Source: Desulfobacteraceae bacterium (GTDB lineage: Bacteria > Desulfobacterota > DSM-4660 > Desulfatiglandales > Desulfatiglandaceae). From it: a stretch of DNA of 41,358 bases. The stretch is taken from the NCBI GenBank assembly GCA_020349865.1, contig CP070700.1:3441091-3482448 (forward strand), read 5' to 3'. This document shows, in pieces, positions 8,124-16,876 of the stretch (its first letter is position 1; each line of letters begins with the position of its first letter). The notes under the pieces are model-generated. The model was given only the letters and a program-made list of their open reading frames with translations. It searched no databases and was not told where the DNA came from. The position numbers were made by a program, and so were the translations under genes.

Positions 8124-9326
8124 CTATCTTTCTACGAGGGCAACTCTTTTATTGTACCAGTTCATAAAGGCCGAGGTGGATAGGCTAAAAATAAGATATA
8201 ACGCCATGATAAGAGCCACTCCCTCTATGGACTGACCTGTCTGGTTGATTGTGGTGTTAGCAACAGAAACAAAATCGGGGTATCCAATGGCCACTGCCAG
8301 GGAACTGTTCTTTGTCAGGTTGAGCATCTGGCTGGTCAATGGAGGGATAATGACCCTTAGGGCCTGGGGCAGAATAACCAAGTTTAATACGAGGGGTGGT
8401 CTTAGTCCAATTGACATTGCGGCCTCTCTTTGCCCTTTGCTGACAGACTGAATCCCTGCACGTACTGCCTCAGCAACAAAGGCGGCCGTATACAAGACCA
8501 GGCCCAAAAGAATGGCAATAAATTCCGGACTGAGCGTTATGCCTCCTATGAAATTAAACCCCACAAGTTTTGGGACATCCATTTTCGTGGGCGCACCGAA
8601 GAACAACCATGTGGCCAGAGGGAGTCCTATGATAATGCCGATGGAGGCGCTGAAAACCGGGAAAAGCTTCCCTGTTTCGTCTTGGCGCTTTTTTGCCCAG
8701 CGACGGATGACGTAGACTACAACACAAGCCAATATGAGGGACAGAAACATGTATTTATGGGCAGGATTGGCAGCCGGAACCGTGAAGGCCACCCCACGGT
8801 TACACAAGAAAAGTCCATTTATGGGTGATAGGGCCTGACGGGGGCCTGGAAATGTTTCGTAAAAAATGGCATACCAGAAAAACAATTGTAGGAGTATCGG
8901 GATATCCTGCATAACTTCAATGTAAATGGACGACAGCCTTGACACCAGCCAGTTGCTGGAGAGTCTTGCCACCCCAAGGATGGTCCCAAGGATCACCGTG
9001 ATCACAATGCCTATGAAAGAGACCTTCAAGGTGTTAAGGGCCCCGACAATTAAGGCACGGCCGTATGAACTGGCCGCCGAGTAAGAAATCAGGGATTCAC
9101 CGATCTCAAAGGCAGATTCTTTGTTGAAAAACCCCCACCCTGTGGCAATAGATTGTCTTTCAAGGTTTGTTAGGGTATTGGAGATCAGATAATATGCAAG
9201 CAAGCCTACCATACAAAACACGCCAAACTGGAACATGATGGCGCGTTTTTTTGGGTCAAGCCAGAATGGAATCTTTTCAGGCAGGGCTCTTCCCAAGACA
9301 TTTGTTGGGTTATTTTGCACGGCCAC
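8124..9326 (-). CDS. aapQ: General L-amino acid ABC transporter, permease AapQ
   Basis: A 400-residue inner-membrane permease, the partner of AapM. The N-terminal region (FWLDPKKRAIMFQFGVFCMVGLLAYYLISNTLTNLERQ) and the large loop between membrane segments match AapQ. The EAA motif is EAAMSIGLRPPLVLNLVILP. The start is GTG at 9326; a second GTG two codons later (9320) is better spaced from the GAGGA upstream and may be the real one. A hairpin terminator lies between aapJ and this gene, so expression is probably lower than that of the binding protein. Confidence 0.93.
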   Translation of the reverse strand: MAVQNNPTNVLGRALPEKIPFWLDPKKRAIMFQFGVFCMVGLLAYYLISNTLTNLERQSIATGWGFFNKESAFEIGESLISYSAASSYGRALIVGALNTLKVSFIGIVITVILGTILGVARLSSNWLVSRLSSIYIEVMQDIPILLQLFFWYAIFYETFPGPRQALSPINGLFLCNRGVAFTVPAANPAHKYMFLSLILACVVVYVIRRWAKKRQDETGKLFPVFSASIGIIIGLPLATWLFFGAPTKMDVPKLVGFNFIGGITLSPEFIAILLGLVLYTAAFVAEAVRAGIQSVSKGQREAAMSIGLRPPLVLNLVILPQALRVIIPPLTSQMLNLTKNSSLAVAIGYPDFVSVANTTINQTGQSIEGVALIMALYLIFSLSTSAFMNWYNKRVALVER

Positions 9327-9443
9327 GTCCTCATCTCAGCAGTAGCGTTTAAATGTCAGCCTAATAAGTGTGATAGTGAGTTGAGCGAGCTATCAGACTC
9401 TTGGAGGGTTAAGCCGATTACTGAGCATGGATAGAAAATGAAA

Positions 9444-9471
9444 AAAGGTGCCCTTTTTAAGGGGCACCTTT
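9444..9471 (-). terminator. Hairpin terminator after aapJ
   Basis: Inverted repeat with arms 9444-9453 and 9462-9471 (AAAGGTGCCC and complement), followed on the minus strand by a run of U. It lies just after the aapJ stop and before aapQ. Partial termination or mRNA stabilisation here is a common way to make more binding protein than permease. Confidence 0.8.
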
Positions 9472-9479
9472 AAAACCGA

Positions 9480-10502
9480 TTACCTAAAGGCTGCAGGGTA
9501 CATAATACCACCCTTGTTCCAGAGGGCATTTAGGCCGCGCTCAAGGCCAAGTTTTGTATTGACACCCACGGTCTGTTCAAATATTTCATCATAGTTGCCC
9601 ACCTGCTTGATGATGTTGTATGCCCACTTTTCATCAAGACCCAGGGCCTTGCCCATGCCAGGAGTTACTCCCAGGAAGCGCATGATTTTGGGATCTTTAC
9701 TTTTAAGCATCTCATCCACGTTTTTGGAGGTAATTCCCAGTTCCTCGGCCTCTAACAGGGCCATGACCGTCCAGTTGACAATATCATACCACTGGTCGTC
9801 ACCATGGCGGACCACCGGAGCAAGGGGTTCCTTGGAAATAATCTCGGGCAATAGGACATAGTCGTCTGGATTAGCAGCCACAGACCGGTGGGAGGCCAAC
9901 TGAGAGAGGTCCGAGGTCAGGCAGTCACAGCGACCGGCAAAGAATGCCTTTGAAAGCTCAGCTGTCTGCTCGATTACCACCGGTTTCCACGTCATTTTAT
10001 TTGCCCGGAAGAAATCCGCCGCATTCATCTCAGTGGTTGTTCCCGGCAAAACACAAATCGTGGCACCACCCAGTTCTTTGGCGCTCTTAATACCCAATTT
10101 TTTGGGGACCAGGAATCCCTGACCATCATAATAGTTTACATGGCAGAAATTGAGGCCATTCACGGTTTCACGAGTCAGTGTCTGGGTTGTATTGCGACAC
10201 AAGACATCAATCTCCTTTGACTGAAGTGCGGGCAGACGTTGCACGGCCGTCAGGGCAACAAATTTCACCTTATTTGCATCACCAAAAACAGCGGCGGCAA
10301 TGGCCCGCGCCGTATCCACGTCAAGGCCCTTCCACACACCCTTTTCATCCGGCTGACTAAACCCATATACACCACCGTTTACTCCGGCCTGGATAAACCC
10401 TTTTGCACGAACTTCGTCAAGGGTTCCTGCCATAGCCGCACCCGCGGAAGCAATTACTGCTACCGCTACCGTTGCTACTAAGAAAAGTTTAATAAATCTC
10501 AT
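9480..10502 (-). CDS. aapJ: General L-amino acid ABC transporter, periplasmic binding protein
   Basis: A 340-residue solute-binding protein. Residues 1-25 are a signal peptide (MRFIKLFLVATVAVAVIASA, cleavage likely after AMA). The mature part begins GTLDEVRAKGFIQAGVNGG and carries GFSQPDEKGVWKGLDVDTARAIAAAV and ATICVLPGTTTEMN, all typical of the AapJ/BztA group that binds a broad range of polar L-amino acids. It is the first gene of the operon. GGAGG at 10511-10515 (minus strand) fixes ATG 10502. No specificity finer than amino acids can be read. Confidence 0.94.
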   Translation of the reverse strand: MRFIKLFLVATVAVAVIASAGAAMAGTLDEVRAKGFIQAGVNGGVYGFSQPDEKGVWKGLDVDTARAIAAAVFGDANKVKFVALTAVQRLPALQSKEIDVLCRNTTQTLTRETVNGLNFCHVNYYDGQGFLVPKKLGIKSAKELGGATICVLPGTTTEMNAADFFRANKMTWKPVVIEQTAELSKAFFAGRCDCLTSDLSQLASHRSVAANPDDYVLLPEIISKEPLAPVVRHGDDQWYDIVNWTVMALLEAEELGITSKNVDEMLKSKDPKIMRFLGVTPGMGKALGLDEKWAYNIIKQVGNYDEIFEQTVGVNTKLGLERGLNALWNKGGIMYPAAFR

Positions 10503-10937
10503 TAGTTGTTCCTCCTTTCAGTTTTAAAGGTTGCCAACGCTGATCGCACACACGCGATCCCCAAAAACCATACGTACCTGTTTCCTTAAACAATTATTTT
10601 TGTAACAATGAGCACAATTTTTCGCACGGACAATGCTAATGAAATGCATTCGCCTCATATGATTACTAATTCCAAAGGATTACATAACACTAAGATCTCC
10701 CATTTTGCAAGAATAAAAGAAATCCCAAGATCCGACATTAATGTAAGGCAACAGTTTAACCAGGATCTGGGTTTTCCGGAATCCAAGCAGTAGCGCTTTT
10801 AGCTGGATTGTTCAGGCAAGGAGGAGCGGAAAATAAGTTGAAATTAACGAAGGTAATGATAAAATAATACATAAAGTTAATATCCGTTTCAGATATGGCA
10901 AACGGTCAGTACCATATTAAGACTGGAGGTGTTTTAG
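10503..10937. promoter_or_regulatory. Divergent control region of aapJ and the FHA-GAF gene
   Basis: 435 bp without a convincing gene; it must hold the promoters of both divergent units. Near aapJ a small perfect hairpin (arms GATCGC 10542-10547 and GCGATC 10554-10559) lies in the leader and could be an operator or a stem in the mRNA. On the other side TTGAAA (10838-10843) and TAAAAT (10860-10865), 16 bases apart, form a possible sigma-70 promoter for the FHA gene. A 61-codon frame starting at 10608 has no ribosome binding site or recognisable sequence. Confidence 0.4.
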
Positions 10938-11849
10938 ATGGCCAAGCTCTTCGTAATTGAGGGACCAATGAAAGGCCTATCTTTTGAACTTGGGGATCAG
11001 ACTGTTTTTATCGGCAGGTCTTCAAAAAATGATATTCAGATAAAAGATAATGCAATTTCCAGAAAACAATTCAAGGTTTTTAAAATCGGCAACAAATTAT
11101 TTGTTGAGGACCTAAAAAGCACCAATGGTACATCGATTAACGGCGAGCTCATTACGCCGGGAGAAGGCTATGAAACGAGTGAAGGAGATATAATCTCCAT
11201 TGGCAAAACCGCTCTCATGCTGGCTGAGTTTCATGTGGATAAGATTTCGTCCGAAGTAGATGATTTGGCAATTCAGGGGGCCAAATCTGATTCAAAAGAA
11301 AAAGACCAGTTATCAGAAGAAAGACGTTCTCGATCGCCCCGAAACTTGGAGTTAGTTTCAAAGGTATCAGAACTCCTTAGGCAATCACTGGATGTAAACG
11401 AGATTTGCGAAAAAATATTAGAGTACCTCATGGATACCCTCCCAAGAGTGGACAGGGCGGCAATTTTGCTGTATGATGATCAGAAAGGGGATATAAAGGA
11501 GGTCATTTCCAGATCAAGACAGGATCCATGGGACGATGCTGTGAGGTACAGCAGATCCATCGTTAGCCGGGTCTTGAAAGAGGGCAAGGCTATTAGAATG
11601 TCCAACACAGACTATGAAGCACCGGATGATTTATCAGAGAGTATGAGCACCCTGCACATCTGCTCAGCTATGTGTGTTCCCGTAATCAGCAATTCGGAAA
11701 TACGCGGTGCAATGTATGTGGATTCAATTAAGGTGCCTTATGGTTTCAGAAAGGATGATCTGTTGCTGCTCAATAGTCTGAGTGGTCCCGTGGCAGTTGT
11801 CATCGAAAACGAAATGCTTTCGTCGAGGTTAAATGAGGCCCCGTCTTAG
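10938..11849 (+). CDS. FHA-GAF signalling protein
   Basis: A 303-residue cytoplasmic protein. Residues 1-95 are an FHA phosphothreonine-reading domain with GRSSKNDI, ISRKQF and STNGTSING. The usual SRxH histidine is Gln here. A charged linker follows (about 100-135). Residues about 135-295 are a GAF domain (RVDRAAILLYDD to GAMYVDSIKVPYGFRKDDLLLLNSLSGPVAVVIEN). There is no output domain, so it probably works as an adaptor that senses a ligand or a phosphorylated partner, as related FHA-GAF proteins do ahead of cyclases or sigma-54 regulators. GGAGGTG about 8 bases upstream supports ATG 10938. It ends 16 bp before the convergent zinc-ribbon gene. Confidence 0.9.
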   Translation: MAKLFVIEGPMKGLSFELGDQTVFIGRSSKNDIQIKDNAISRKQFKVFKIGNKLFVEDLKSTNGTSINGELITPGEGYETSEGDIISIGKTALMLAEFHVDKISSEVDDLAIQGAKSDSKEKDQLSEERRSRSPRNLELVSKVSELLRQSLDVNEICEKILEYLMDTLPRVDRAAILLYDDQKGDIKEVISRSRQDPWDDAVRYSRSIVSRVLKEGKAIRMSNTDYEAPDDLSESMSTLHICSAMCVPVISNSEIRGAMYVDSIKVPYGFRKDDLLLLNSLSGPVAVVIENEMLSSRLNEAPS

Positions 11850-11865
11850 TGAGGATATGATGTGG

Positions 11866-12579
11866 TCACTCGTCCTCAAGCTCCTCTAGATCCAATTCTA
11901 ATTCAGTGTCCTCCAAACCTTGGGAGTCCTTCGGCTCCTTCTTGTCAATAACTAAAGTAACCATTTCAGCTTCATCAAGCGAGGTCTTTTTTACTGCATT
12001 AGGAGCCGGAACCTCAATCTCATCGAGGGATAAATCATCGATGTCGATTCCCAATGCCTCGTCTTGTTCCAGGGACGATTCCACGGGTGGCTCTTTTTCT
12101 GATATGGGTCCTACAACTGAAGGCTCATCAAGATTTAGAGAAATGGCCTCTTCCCCATCCACCGTACCAGAATGAGTTGACGGACTTTCAAATACATCCA
12201 GGGAGAAATCACCCGATTCCTGAGATGCTTCCTTAGCTTCTTCTTCCAATTCAAAATTTGCGATGGGCTCCAAATCCTCAGATTCTACATCATCCAGTAG
12301 ATCTGCTCCCGCTAATTCAGGTGGGACGACCGATTCTACCGGGTTCTCGGCCTCTTCAATTCCCCTAATTTCGAGGCCCAAATCTAAGCTCTGTCCTTCA
12401 TCAAATACCGAGTCCTCGGTTTGATCAGCTTCTCCGAGTAATGACCCCAATAAGAAAGGGGGAGAAGGTTTGTATGTCGGATGATTCATTCTACGCTGTT
12501 CTGCGCCAATATCCTTGTTGCATTTGGGGCACACCTCGTTATGGTCGAAGCTGATATAGCTGCATTTCGGGCATTTCAT
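11866..12579 (-). CDS. Zinc-ribbon protein with long acidic tail
   Basis: A 237-residue protein. Residues 1-25 are a zinc ribbon (MKCPKCSYISFDHNEVCPKC) and the remainder is a highly acidic, low-complexity chain full of Glu, Asp, Ser and Leu, ending LELDLEELEDE. I know of similar zinc-ribbon-plus-acidic proteins in related bacteria but no function. No membrane segment is visible, unlike MJ0042-type proteins. The tail is probably disordered and could bind a basic surface. An extended -10 sequence lies upstream. Confidence 0.78.
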   Translation of the reverse strand: MKCPKCSYISFDHNEVCPKCNKDIGAEQRRMNHPTYKPSPPFLLGSLLGEADQTEDSVFDEGQSLDLGLEIRGIEEAENPVESVVPPELAGADLLDDVESEDLEPIANFELEEEAKEASQESGDFSLDVFESPSTHSGTVDGEEAISLNLDEPSVVGPISEKEPPVESSLEQDEALGIDIDDLSLDEIEVPAPNAVKKTSLDEAEMVTLVIDKKEPKDSQGLEDTELELDLEELEDE

Positions 12580-12640
12580 TATATTGCTCCTTAGTTCCTT
12601 GGAATCAGCTTATTTAAACATCTCAAAAAGATTTATTTTT

Positions 12641-12649
12641 ATTATACCA
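12641..12649 (-). promoter_or_regulatory. Possible extended -10 promoter for the zinc-ribbon gene
   Basis: On the minus strand the sequence reads TGGTATAAT, an extended -10 (TGnTATAAT), 62 bases before the start at 12579. No good -35 hexamer is spaced from it, which extended -10 promoters do not always need. The 148-bp gap after the TraB gene is A+T-rich. Confidence 0.45.
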
Positions 12650-12727
12650 AAATTTCATACAAAAGCATCAGAAAAAATTCAGATGGCACATGCAGGAAGT
12701 GGAAGATTAGAACACTTTTGTAGTATT

Positions 12728-13891
12728 TTAGGCAAAAACCTTGGCCATCAAGGGGATGGCTACGAAGGCTCCCAGTGCGCTGCCTATGTTTGTAAATACC
12801 ACGATCAGTAATATGCGCGTGATCTTGTTTTTCCAGAATCCTTTCAGGGATAAGATATCTCCAGGTAGGTTCTCGAAATCCTTTACTTTTGGTTTCCCTA
12901 AAAAAGCTTCGACCAGCCCAGCAACCCACCCGGCGGCAATCATTGGATTAAGGGATGTGAGTGGGGAAGCTACGATTGCAGACAAAACAGTCAATGGATG
13001 ACCTAATGCCATGGCAGCCCCGAGGCCTGCAAAGGCAGCATTGGCCAGGACCCACCATTTGATCATATGGGTACCGCCAGAGGATCCTGCATAGAAAAAA
13101 CCCAGGACAATCAACCCTGCAACCAACGTAGGAATCCCCCATTTCAGAAAAGAGGATAATTTGCTCTTAGGAGGAAGTTCATTCAGTGAATTCAGATCGA
13201 TGGCCTTATTCCAGTACTTCTGGATACCTGGAACATGTCCGGCCCCTACCACCGCAACAATTTTTTTCCCTGGCGCTGTCCTGATTTTATGGGTAAGGTA
13301 CTGATCTCTTTCGTCGATCAAGATATGCCGTAATTCAGGGAGTGTTTCTCCGATTTCCGCAAGCAAGGATTCAAGGACATCCTTATTCTTCATTTTTTCG
13401 ATGTCTTCTTCTTTGAGGGTGTCCACTTCTCCAATGGAAGTAATAAACTGTGCAAAGAGCTTCACCTTTGTCCAAAGGCCCATTAGACGCCAGGTTCTTG
13501 AAAGGGTAGTACGAATATCTCTGTCAGCCAGGTTAATTTCCGCCCCAACAGCCTCTGCTGCCTCTATGGCGCGCATCATTTCTTCTCCTGGCTTGATTCC
13601 TAACTTCAGTCCAATTTTTTTCTGAAAAGATGTGAGCATAAGATTTGAGAGAAGAAGAAATGCCTTTTTCTCCCTGATCACCTTAATTAGATCCGTATTC
13701 TGCCAGCGGTTCTTTTGTTTCAGAGACTGGTACCTGGACTCACAAAGTTCAATGCATACTGTATCCGGCTTTTCGTCTTCAATAATCTTGGCCACTAAGT
13801 CTGCGCTCTCCCTGGAAACGTGGGCCGTCCCAATGAGGGTGATTTCCCTATCTTCAACTTTAAGTCTATGTATATTCTCGTTGTTCGTCAT
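12728..13891 (-). CDS. TraB/PrgY-family membrane protein
   Basis: A protein of 387 residues. The N-terminal TraB domain carries ITLIGTAHVSRESA, DTVCIELCESRY and VVAVVGAGHVPGI, with the GTAHVS and GxGHVxGI histidines expected of this metalloprotease-like fold. The C-terminal third has about four membrane segments (FLKWGIPTLVAGLIVLGFF and onward). Relatives include PrgY, which limits pheromone activity in Enterococcus; the role in Gram-negative bacteria is unknown. ATG 13891 is preferred to an in-frame TTG at 13915 because the family begins close to it; neither has a clear ribosome binding site. Confidence 0.88.
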   Translation of the reverse strand: MTNNENIHRLKVEDREITLIGTAHVSRESADLVAKIIEDEKPDTVCIELCESRYQSLKQKNRWQNTDLIKVIREKKAFLLLSNLMLTSFQKKIGLKLGIKPGEEMMRAIEAAEAVGAEINLADRDIRTTLSRTWRLMGLWTKVKLFAQFITSIGEVDTLKEEDIEKMKNKDVLESLLAEIGETLPELRHILIDERDQYLTHKIRTAPGKKIVAVVGAGHVPGIQKYWNKAIDLNSLNELPPKSKLSSFLKWGIPTLVAGLIVLGFFYAGSSGGTHMIKWWVLANAAFAGLGAAMALGHPLTVLSAIVASPLTSLNPMIAAGWVAGLVEAFLGKPKVKDFENLPGDILSLKGFWKNKITRILLIVVFTNIGSALGAFVAIPLMAKVFA

Positions 13892-14128
13892 GGATATTGT
13901 GTATATATTGCCCAAAGAAGGCGTAAGGTGTTAAGTGAAGACTATAGCAGCCTGATTTGGCCTATTAGCACAATCCAGAGTGCTTTCCAAGCGGTTTTAT
14001 CTTTTTCATTGTTTAGAGAAAGAAAGTCTTAGGTACTAAAATATGATATGATCTTACGGATCGGATATAAGTGAGATCAAGAGCAGCAAAAGGACAAACA
14101 TGCAGATCCAGCATGTGGAGCAAAGAAC

Positions 14129-15226
14129 ATGGGGAAAAAGGATCGAATAGAAGCTCTGCTAATGAAGGGAGTCCGGAATGGCGTCTATCCGGGGGCAGTG
14201 CTTTTGGTTGCCATAAAAGACGAGATCGTTTTTTTTCAGGAAGTGGGTCATCGTTCATTGATCCCGTATGACGATCCCATGAAAAAGGATACTATTTTTG
14301 ACCTGGCTTCCCTGACCAAGCCCCTCGCGACAACCTTGGCAGCTATGAAATTGGTGAATGAAGGGGAGTTATATCTGGATCAACCGCTTAACGATCTGAT
14401 GCCTGGAGACCTTCCGAATGATAAAGAGGACCTCACGGTGCGGCAGCTCCTGAGCCACTGTGCAGGTTTTGCCGACTGGAAACCTTTGTATCTGGGGCTC
14501 GGTGATTTCGGGCCTGAAAAGAGAAAGACCATTTTGAGGGAGCGTTTGTTGAATATGCCGCTGGCTTATGCGCCCGGGGAAGTAACTCTATACAGTGATT
14601 TGGGATTTATGGTGTTGGAGTGGATTATTGAACAGAAGTCAGGGATTCCAATGCACCTATTCCTTGATCGCCATTATTTTAGCCCCCTTTTATTGAAGAA
14701 GACCTTTCTCAACTCCAAATCCTTGAAAGACCAAATTAAGGAGGATCAATTTGCCGCCACAGAGGACTGCCCGTGGCGCGGGAGAATTATGCGAGGTTCG
14801 GTCCATGATGAAAATGCACACATCGTGGGCGGTTATTCGGGACATGCTGGGCTGTTCGGGACGGCCGAAGAGGTTTATGCTCTCGTGGATCTTTTGAGAA
14901 AACACTTTCGTTCAGAGAGTCAGGAATATCTCAGACCGGAAACGGTCAGGACATTTTTCACCCGGCAGAACCTTGTGGATGGTAGCACATGGGCTCTGGG
15001 TTGGGACACTCCATCGCTTCAAAATTCCAGCTCCGGGAAATATTTTTCCAAGAAAAGTGTCGGGCACCTTGGTTTCACCGGCACATCCGTGTGGATGGAT
15101 CTCGAGCGCAATGTGGTGGTTGTCTTTCTTACAAATCGGATTCACCCGACCCGGGACAATGAAAGAATTAAATCATTCAGGCCCAGGCTCCATGATTTAA
15201 TTATGGAGGAATTGGGGATACTTTGA
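14129..15226 (+). CDS. Serine hydrolase, beta-lactamase class C family
   Basis: A 365-residue hydrolase of the class C beta-lactamase / penicillin-binding-protein-like esterase family. The nucleophile motif SxxK is SLTK in FDLASLTKPLATTLAA (near residue 60). The second motif, YxN in the family, reads YSD (YSDLGF). A third motif resembling HTG is HLGFTGTS. There is no signal peptide, so it is probably cytoplasmic and more likely an esterase or peptidase than a true beta-lactamase. ATG 14129 follows GGAG by about 8 bases. It reads divergently from the TraB gene. Confidence 0.88.
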   Translation: MGKKDRIEALLMKGVRNGVYPGAVLLVAIKDEIVFFQEVGHRSLIPYDDPMKKDTIFDLASLTKPLATTLAAMKLVNEGELYLDQPLNDLMPGDLPNDKEDLTVRQLLSHCAGFADWKPLYLGLGDFGPEKRKTILRERLLNMPLAYAPGEVTLYSDLGFMVLEWIIEQKSGIPMHLFLDRHYFSPLLLKKTFLNSKSLKDQIKEDQFAATEDCPWRGRIMRGSVHDENAHIVGGYSGHAGLFGTAEEVYALVDLLRKHFRSESQEYLRPETVRTFFTRQNLVDGSTWALGWDTPSLQNSSSGKYFSKKSVGHLGFTGTSVWMDLERNVVVVFLTNRIHPTRDNERIKSFRPRLHDLIMEELGIL

Positions 15227-15232
15227 GTGCCT

Positions 15233-15245
15233 AAAGTGATCTAAA
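15233..15245 (+). repeat. Decamer-type repeat, left copy
   Basis: AAAGTGATCTAAA within a short array of a TGANCTAAAG-like decamer (15226-15252), placed just before the 171-residue hypothetical gene. The same 13 bases occur in reverse orientation at 15996-16008. Confidence 0.5.
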
Positions 15246-15268
15246 GTTGAGGAATGAGGTGAAATATC

Positions 15269-15784
15269 ATGGGAGAGATCAAGAGCACCCTGGACATCAT
15301 TATGGAAAAGACCAAAGGCCTGACTATGACAGATGAAGAGAAAAATGCGTTCCAGAAGAGGGAGACTGAGGGAAAGGTTAGGGGGATAGTGCAGAAGTTT
15401 CTGGATGGGTTAATAAATTCAAAGCGCCTCAAAGAGGAAATAATTGGCCTTGGCGAAAGGCAATATTCTTTGACAAAGGAGGCACTTTTAAGGGAATGTT
15501 TGGATCGTATGGAACCGGGAGCAGACAACACGCCCCTTCTTGATGCCCTTGAAAATGCAGCAGGTCTGGATACTGATCCCGTCCAAAAGATCATGTTGGA
15601 ATACAAAAGGGACCTTGAACAACAGAGAATAGATCGGACAAAAATTCTAAAGAAACATTTGGAAGATAGAAAAATATTGGGAACAGCCGTTGTTCCCAAT
15701 ATTAATTCTGATAAGAAATGGGTTCAATACCTGGCAGAAGCAAAAAGGGGATTTAAAGCGAAAGTTGAAAAACTATTTTCCTAA
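15269..15784 (+). CDS. Conserved hypothetical protein, helical
   Basis: A 171-residue soluble protein rich in charged helix, without signal peptide or membrane segment. I do not recognise a named family. It opens MGEIKSTLDIIMEKTKGLTM and contains EKNAFQKRETEGKVRGIVQKFLDG, a pattern I associate with small conserved proteins of sulfate-reducing Desulfobacterota, but cannot link to a function. ATG 15269 has AGGTGA upstream with suitable spacing. It is bracketed by inverted copies of a decamer repeat and followed at once by a 174-bp palindromic element. Confidence 0.75.
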   Translation: MGEIKSTLDIIMEKTKGLTMTDEEKNAFQKRETEGKVRGIVQKFLDGLINSKRLKEEIIGLGERQYSLTKEALLRECLDRMEPGADNTPLLDALENAAGLDTDPVQKIMLEYKRDLEQQRIDRTKILKKHLEDRKILGTAVVPNINSDKKWVQYLAEAKRGFKAKVEKLFS

Positions 15785-15792
15785 ACAAAATC

Positions 15793-15966
15793 GGTTCATC
15801 CACTTAATGAGTACCGCGAAACTGATAAGATATGAAGTTGGCAGAGGGGAAGGTCGAAGCAGTCTTTTCTTCGAAGGCCTTACAGCAGTCACTACGAAAA
15901 GACCGCTTCAACCTTCACCCCGCAACCATGTGTTGCGTTGAGGCGTACTCATTAACCGGATGAACC
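15793..15966. repeat. 174-bp near-palindromic element, type B
   Basis: The ends are 22-base inverted repeats with two mismatches (15793-15814 and 15945-15966; GGTTCATCC..TTAATGAGTAC and complement). Nearer the centre a second pair of 20 bases with two mismatches (15849-15868 and 15897-15916; GAAGGT-GAAGC-GTCTTTT) surrounds a 28-base loop. Both pairs have nearly the same centre, so the element can fold as one long stem. It encodes no protein. It begins 8 bp after the hypothetical gene ends and may serve as its transcript end as well as being a mobile repeat. Confidence 0.7.
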
Positions 15967-15978
15967 ACAAAATCTCTT

Positions 15979-16020
15979 CTAAAACTTTAGCTCATTTTAG
16001 ATCACTTTGGTCATTTTAGA
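15979..16020 (-). repeat. Decamer-type repeat array, right copy
   Basis: Read on the minus strand this is a run of TGANCTAAAR-like decamers (including TGACCAAAG, TGATCTAAAA, TGAGCTAAAG). It contains, at 15996-16008, the complement of the 13-base motif found at 15233-15245. It sits between the type B element and the end of yedF. Confidence 0.5.
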
Positions 16021-16031
16021 ATACTTTTGCG

Positions 16032-16631
16032 TTATATATTAATAACCTTATCCGCCAATTGTATGGCGGTTACAATATCAAGCATATTGGTGGTTTCCCC
16101 CACCTGCTTTTCATCCAGCAGGTTGAAATGGGTTAAACAGGTCCCGCAGACCAGGATGTGTATACCGTCATTCTCAAGTTCCTGAATATCAGGTAAAATG
16201 TCTGATTCCTTAACGGTCAGTTTGACGCCGTTGTTCAAAAAGACCAGACGCCAAAGCTCTTCTTCCATTTCCCTGAGGGTTTTGAGAAAGCTTATCATGA
16301 GCTTTGAACCCAGTTCATCATCACCATGGCCAATGCAGTCGCTGGTCACCATAACCATAATCTTCTTCTTTTCGGTTTCCGGTTTTTCAGCCACATATAC
16401 TTCAGGAACAGGGCCTCTCCCCATCCTGCCAATGACCTGGAAATCACCTCCTTCTTCCTGCATGGAGACCTCAAAATTCTGAGATTCCAGGAATCGGGTG
16501 ACGTTTTGCTTTGCAGCGTCGTTGTCCACCGTGACCTTAATAATGTTGAGGCGTTCTTTTTCAATTGCATTCTTTGTCTGCACTACAGGGGCAGGGCAGG
16601 CCAGCCCCCGGCAGTCTATTTCTCTGGTCAT
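16032..16631 (-). CDS. yedF: YedF-type sulfurtransferase-like selenium metabolism protein
   Basis: A 199-residue cytoplasmic protein of two domains. Residues 1-70 are a TusA/SirA-like domain with DCRGLACPAPVVQTK, Cys12 of CPxP being the expected persulfide or selenide carrier. Residues about 88-199 are a DsrE-like domain with VCGTCLTHFNLL, which adds a second likely reactive Cys. This arrangement is that of YedF, a protein that co-occurs with selenium utilisation. It is the last gene of a minus-strand set: only 2 bp separate it from the DUF1858-type gene. Confidence 0.9.
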   Translation of the reverse strand: MTREIDCRGLACPAPVVQTKNAIEKERLNIIKVTVDNDAAKQNVTRFLESQNFEVSMQEEGGDFQVIGRMGRGPVPEVYVAEKPETEKKKIMVMVTSDCIGHGDDELGSKLMISFLKTLREMEEELWRLVFLNNGVKLTVKESDILPDIQELENDGIHILVCGTCLTHFNLLDEKQVGETTNMLDIVTAIQLADKVINI

Positions 16632-16633
16632 AT

Positions 16634-16876
16634 TTATCTCCTCATTTTGGTATTTACTGCGGTCTCAAGGTCATTAAGAAGTCTTTTCAGGTCCAAACCA
16701 TATTTTGCCGCAACGTCCTTTAAAGGTTCGAAAAGCGCCTGGCAGCAGATACATTCACCCGCCTGAGCATCGTATTGTTTAAAAACGGTCTCCGTTTTTC
16801 TGTACTTGGAAATAAGATCCAGAACGGTCATCTCAGGGTGGATAGGTTTTTCTTTATAAGGCATAGATTCGCTCAC
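16634..16876 (-). CDS. DUF1858-type small protein
   Basis: An 80-residue protein whose core (MTVLDLISKYRKTETVFKQYD) matches the DUF1858/ScdA-N-like domain, with a CICC cysteine cluster in place of the usual CxxC near residue 42. Domains of this kind are linked to iron-sulfur or sulfur chemistry; a role with the adjacent YedF is inferred. GTG 16876 has AGGA close upstream; ATG 16864 is the alternative and lies just before the end of the upstream reading frame, as in translational coupling. Confidence 0.8.
   Translation of the reverse strand: MSESMPYKEKPIHPEMTVLDLISKYRKTETVFKQYDAQAGECICCQALFEPLKDVAAKYGLDLKRLLNDLETAVNTKMRR

Noticed and set aside
14129..15226. True antibiotic-resistance beta-lactamase
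   Set aside because: No signal peptide, the second motif is YSD instead of YxN, and the sequence is closer to general serine hydrolases of this fold.
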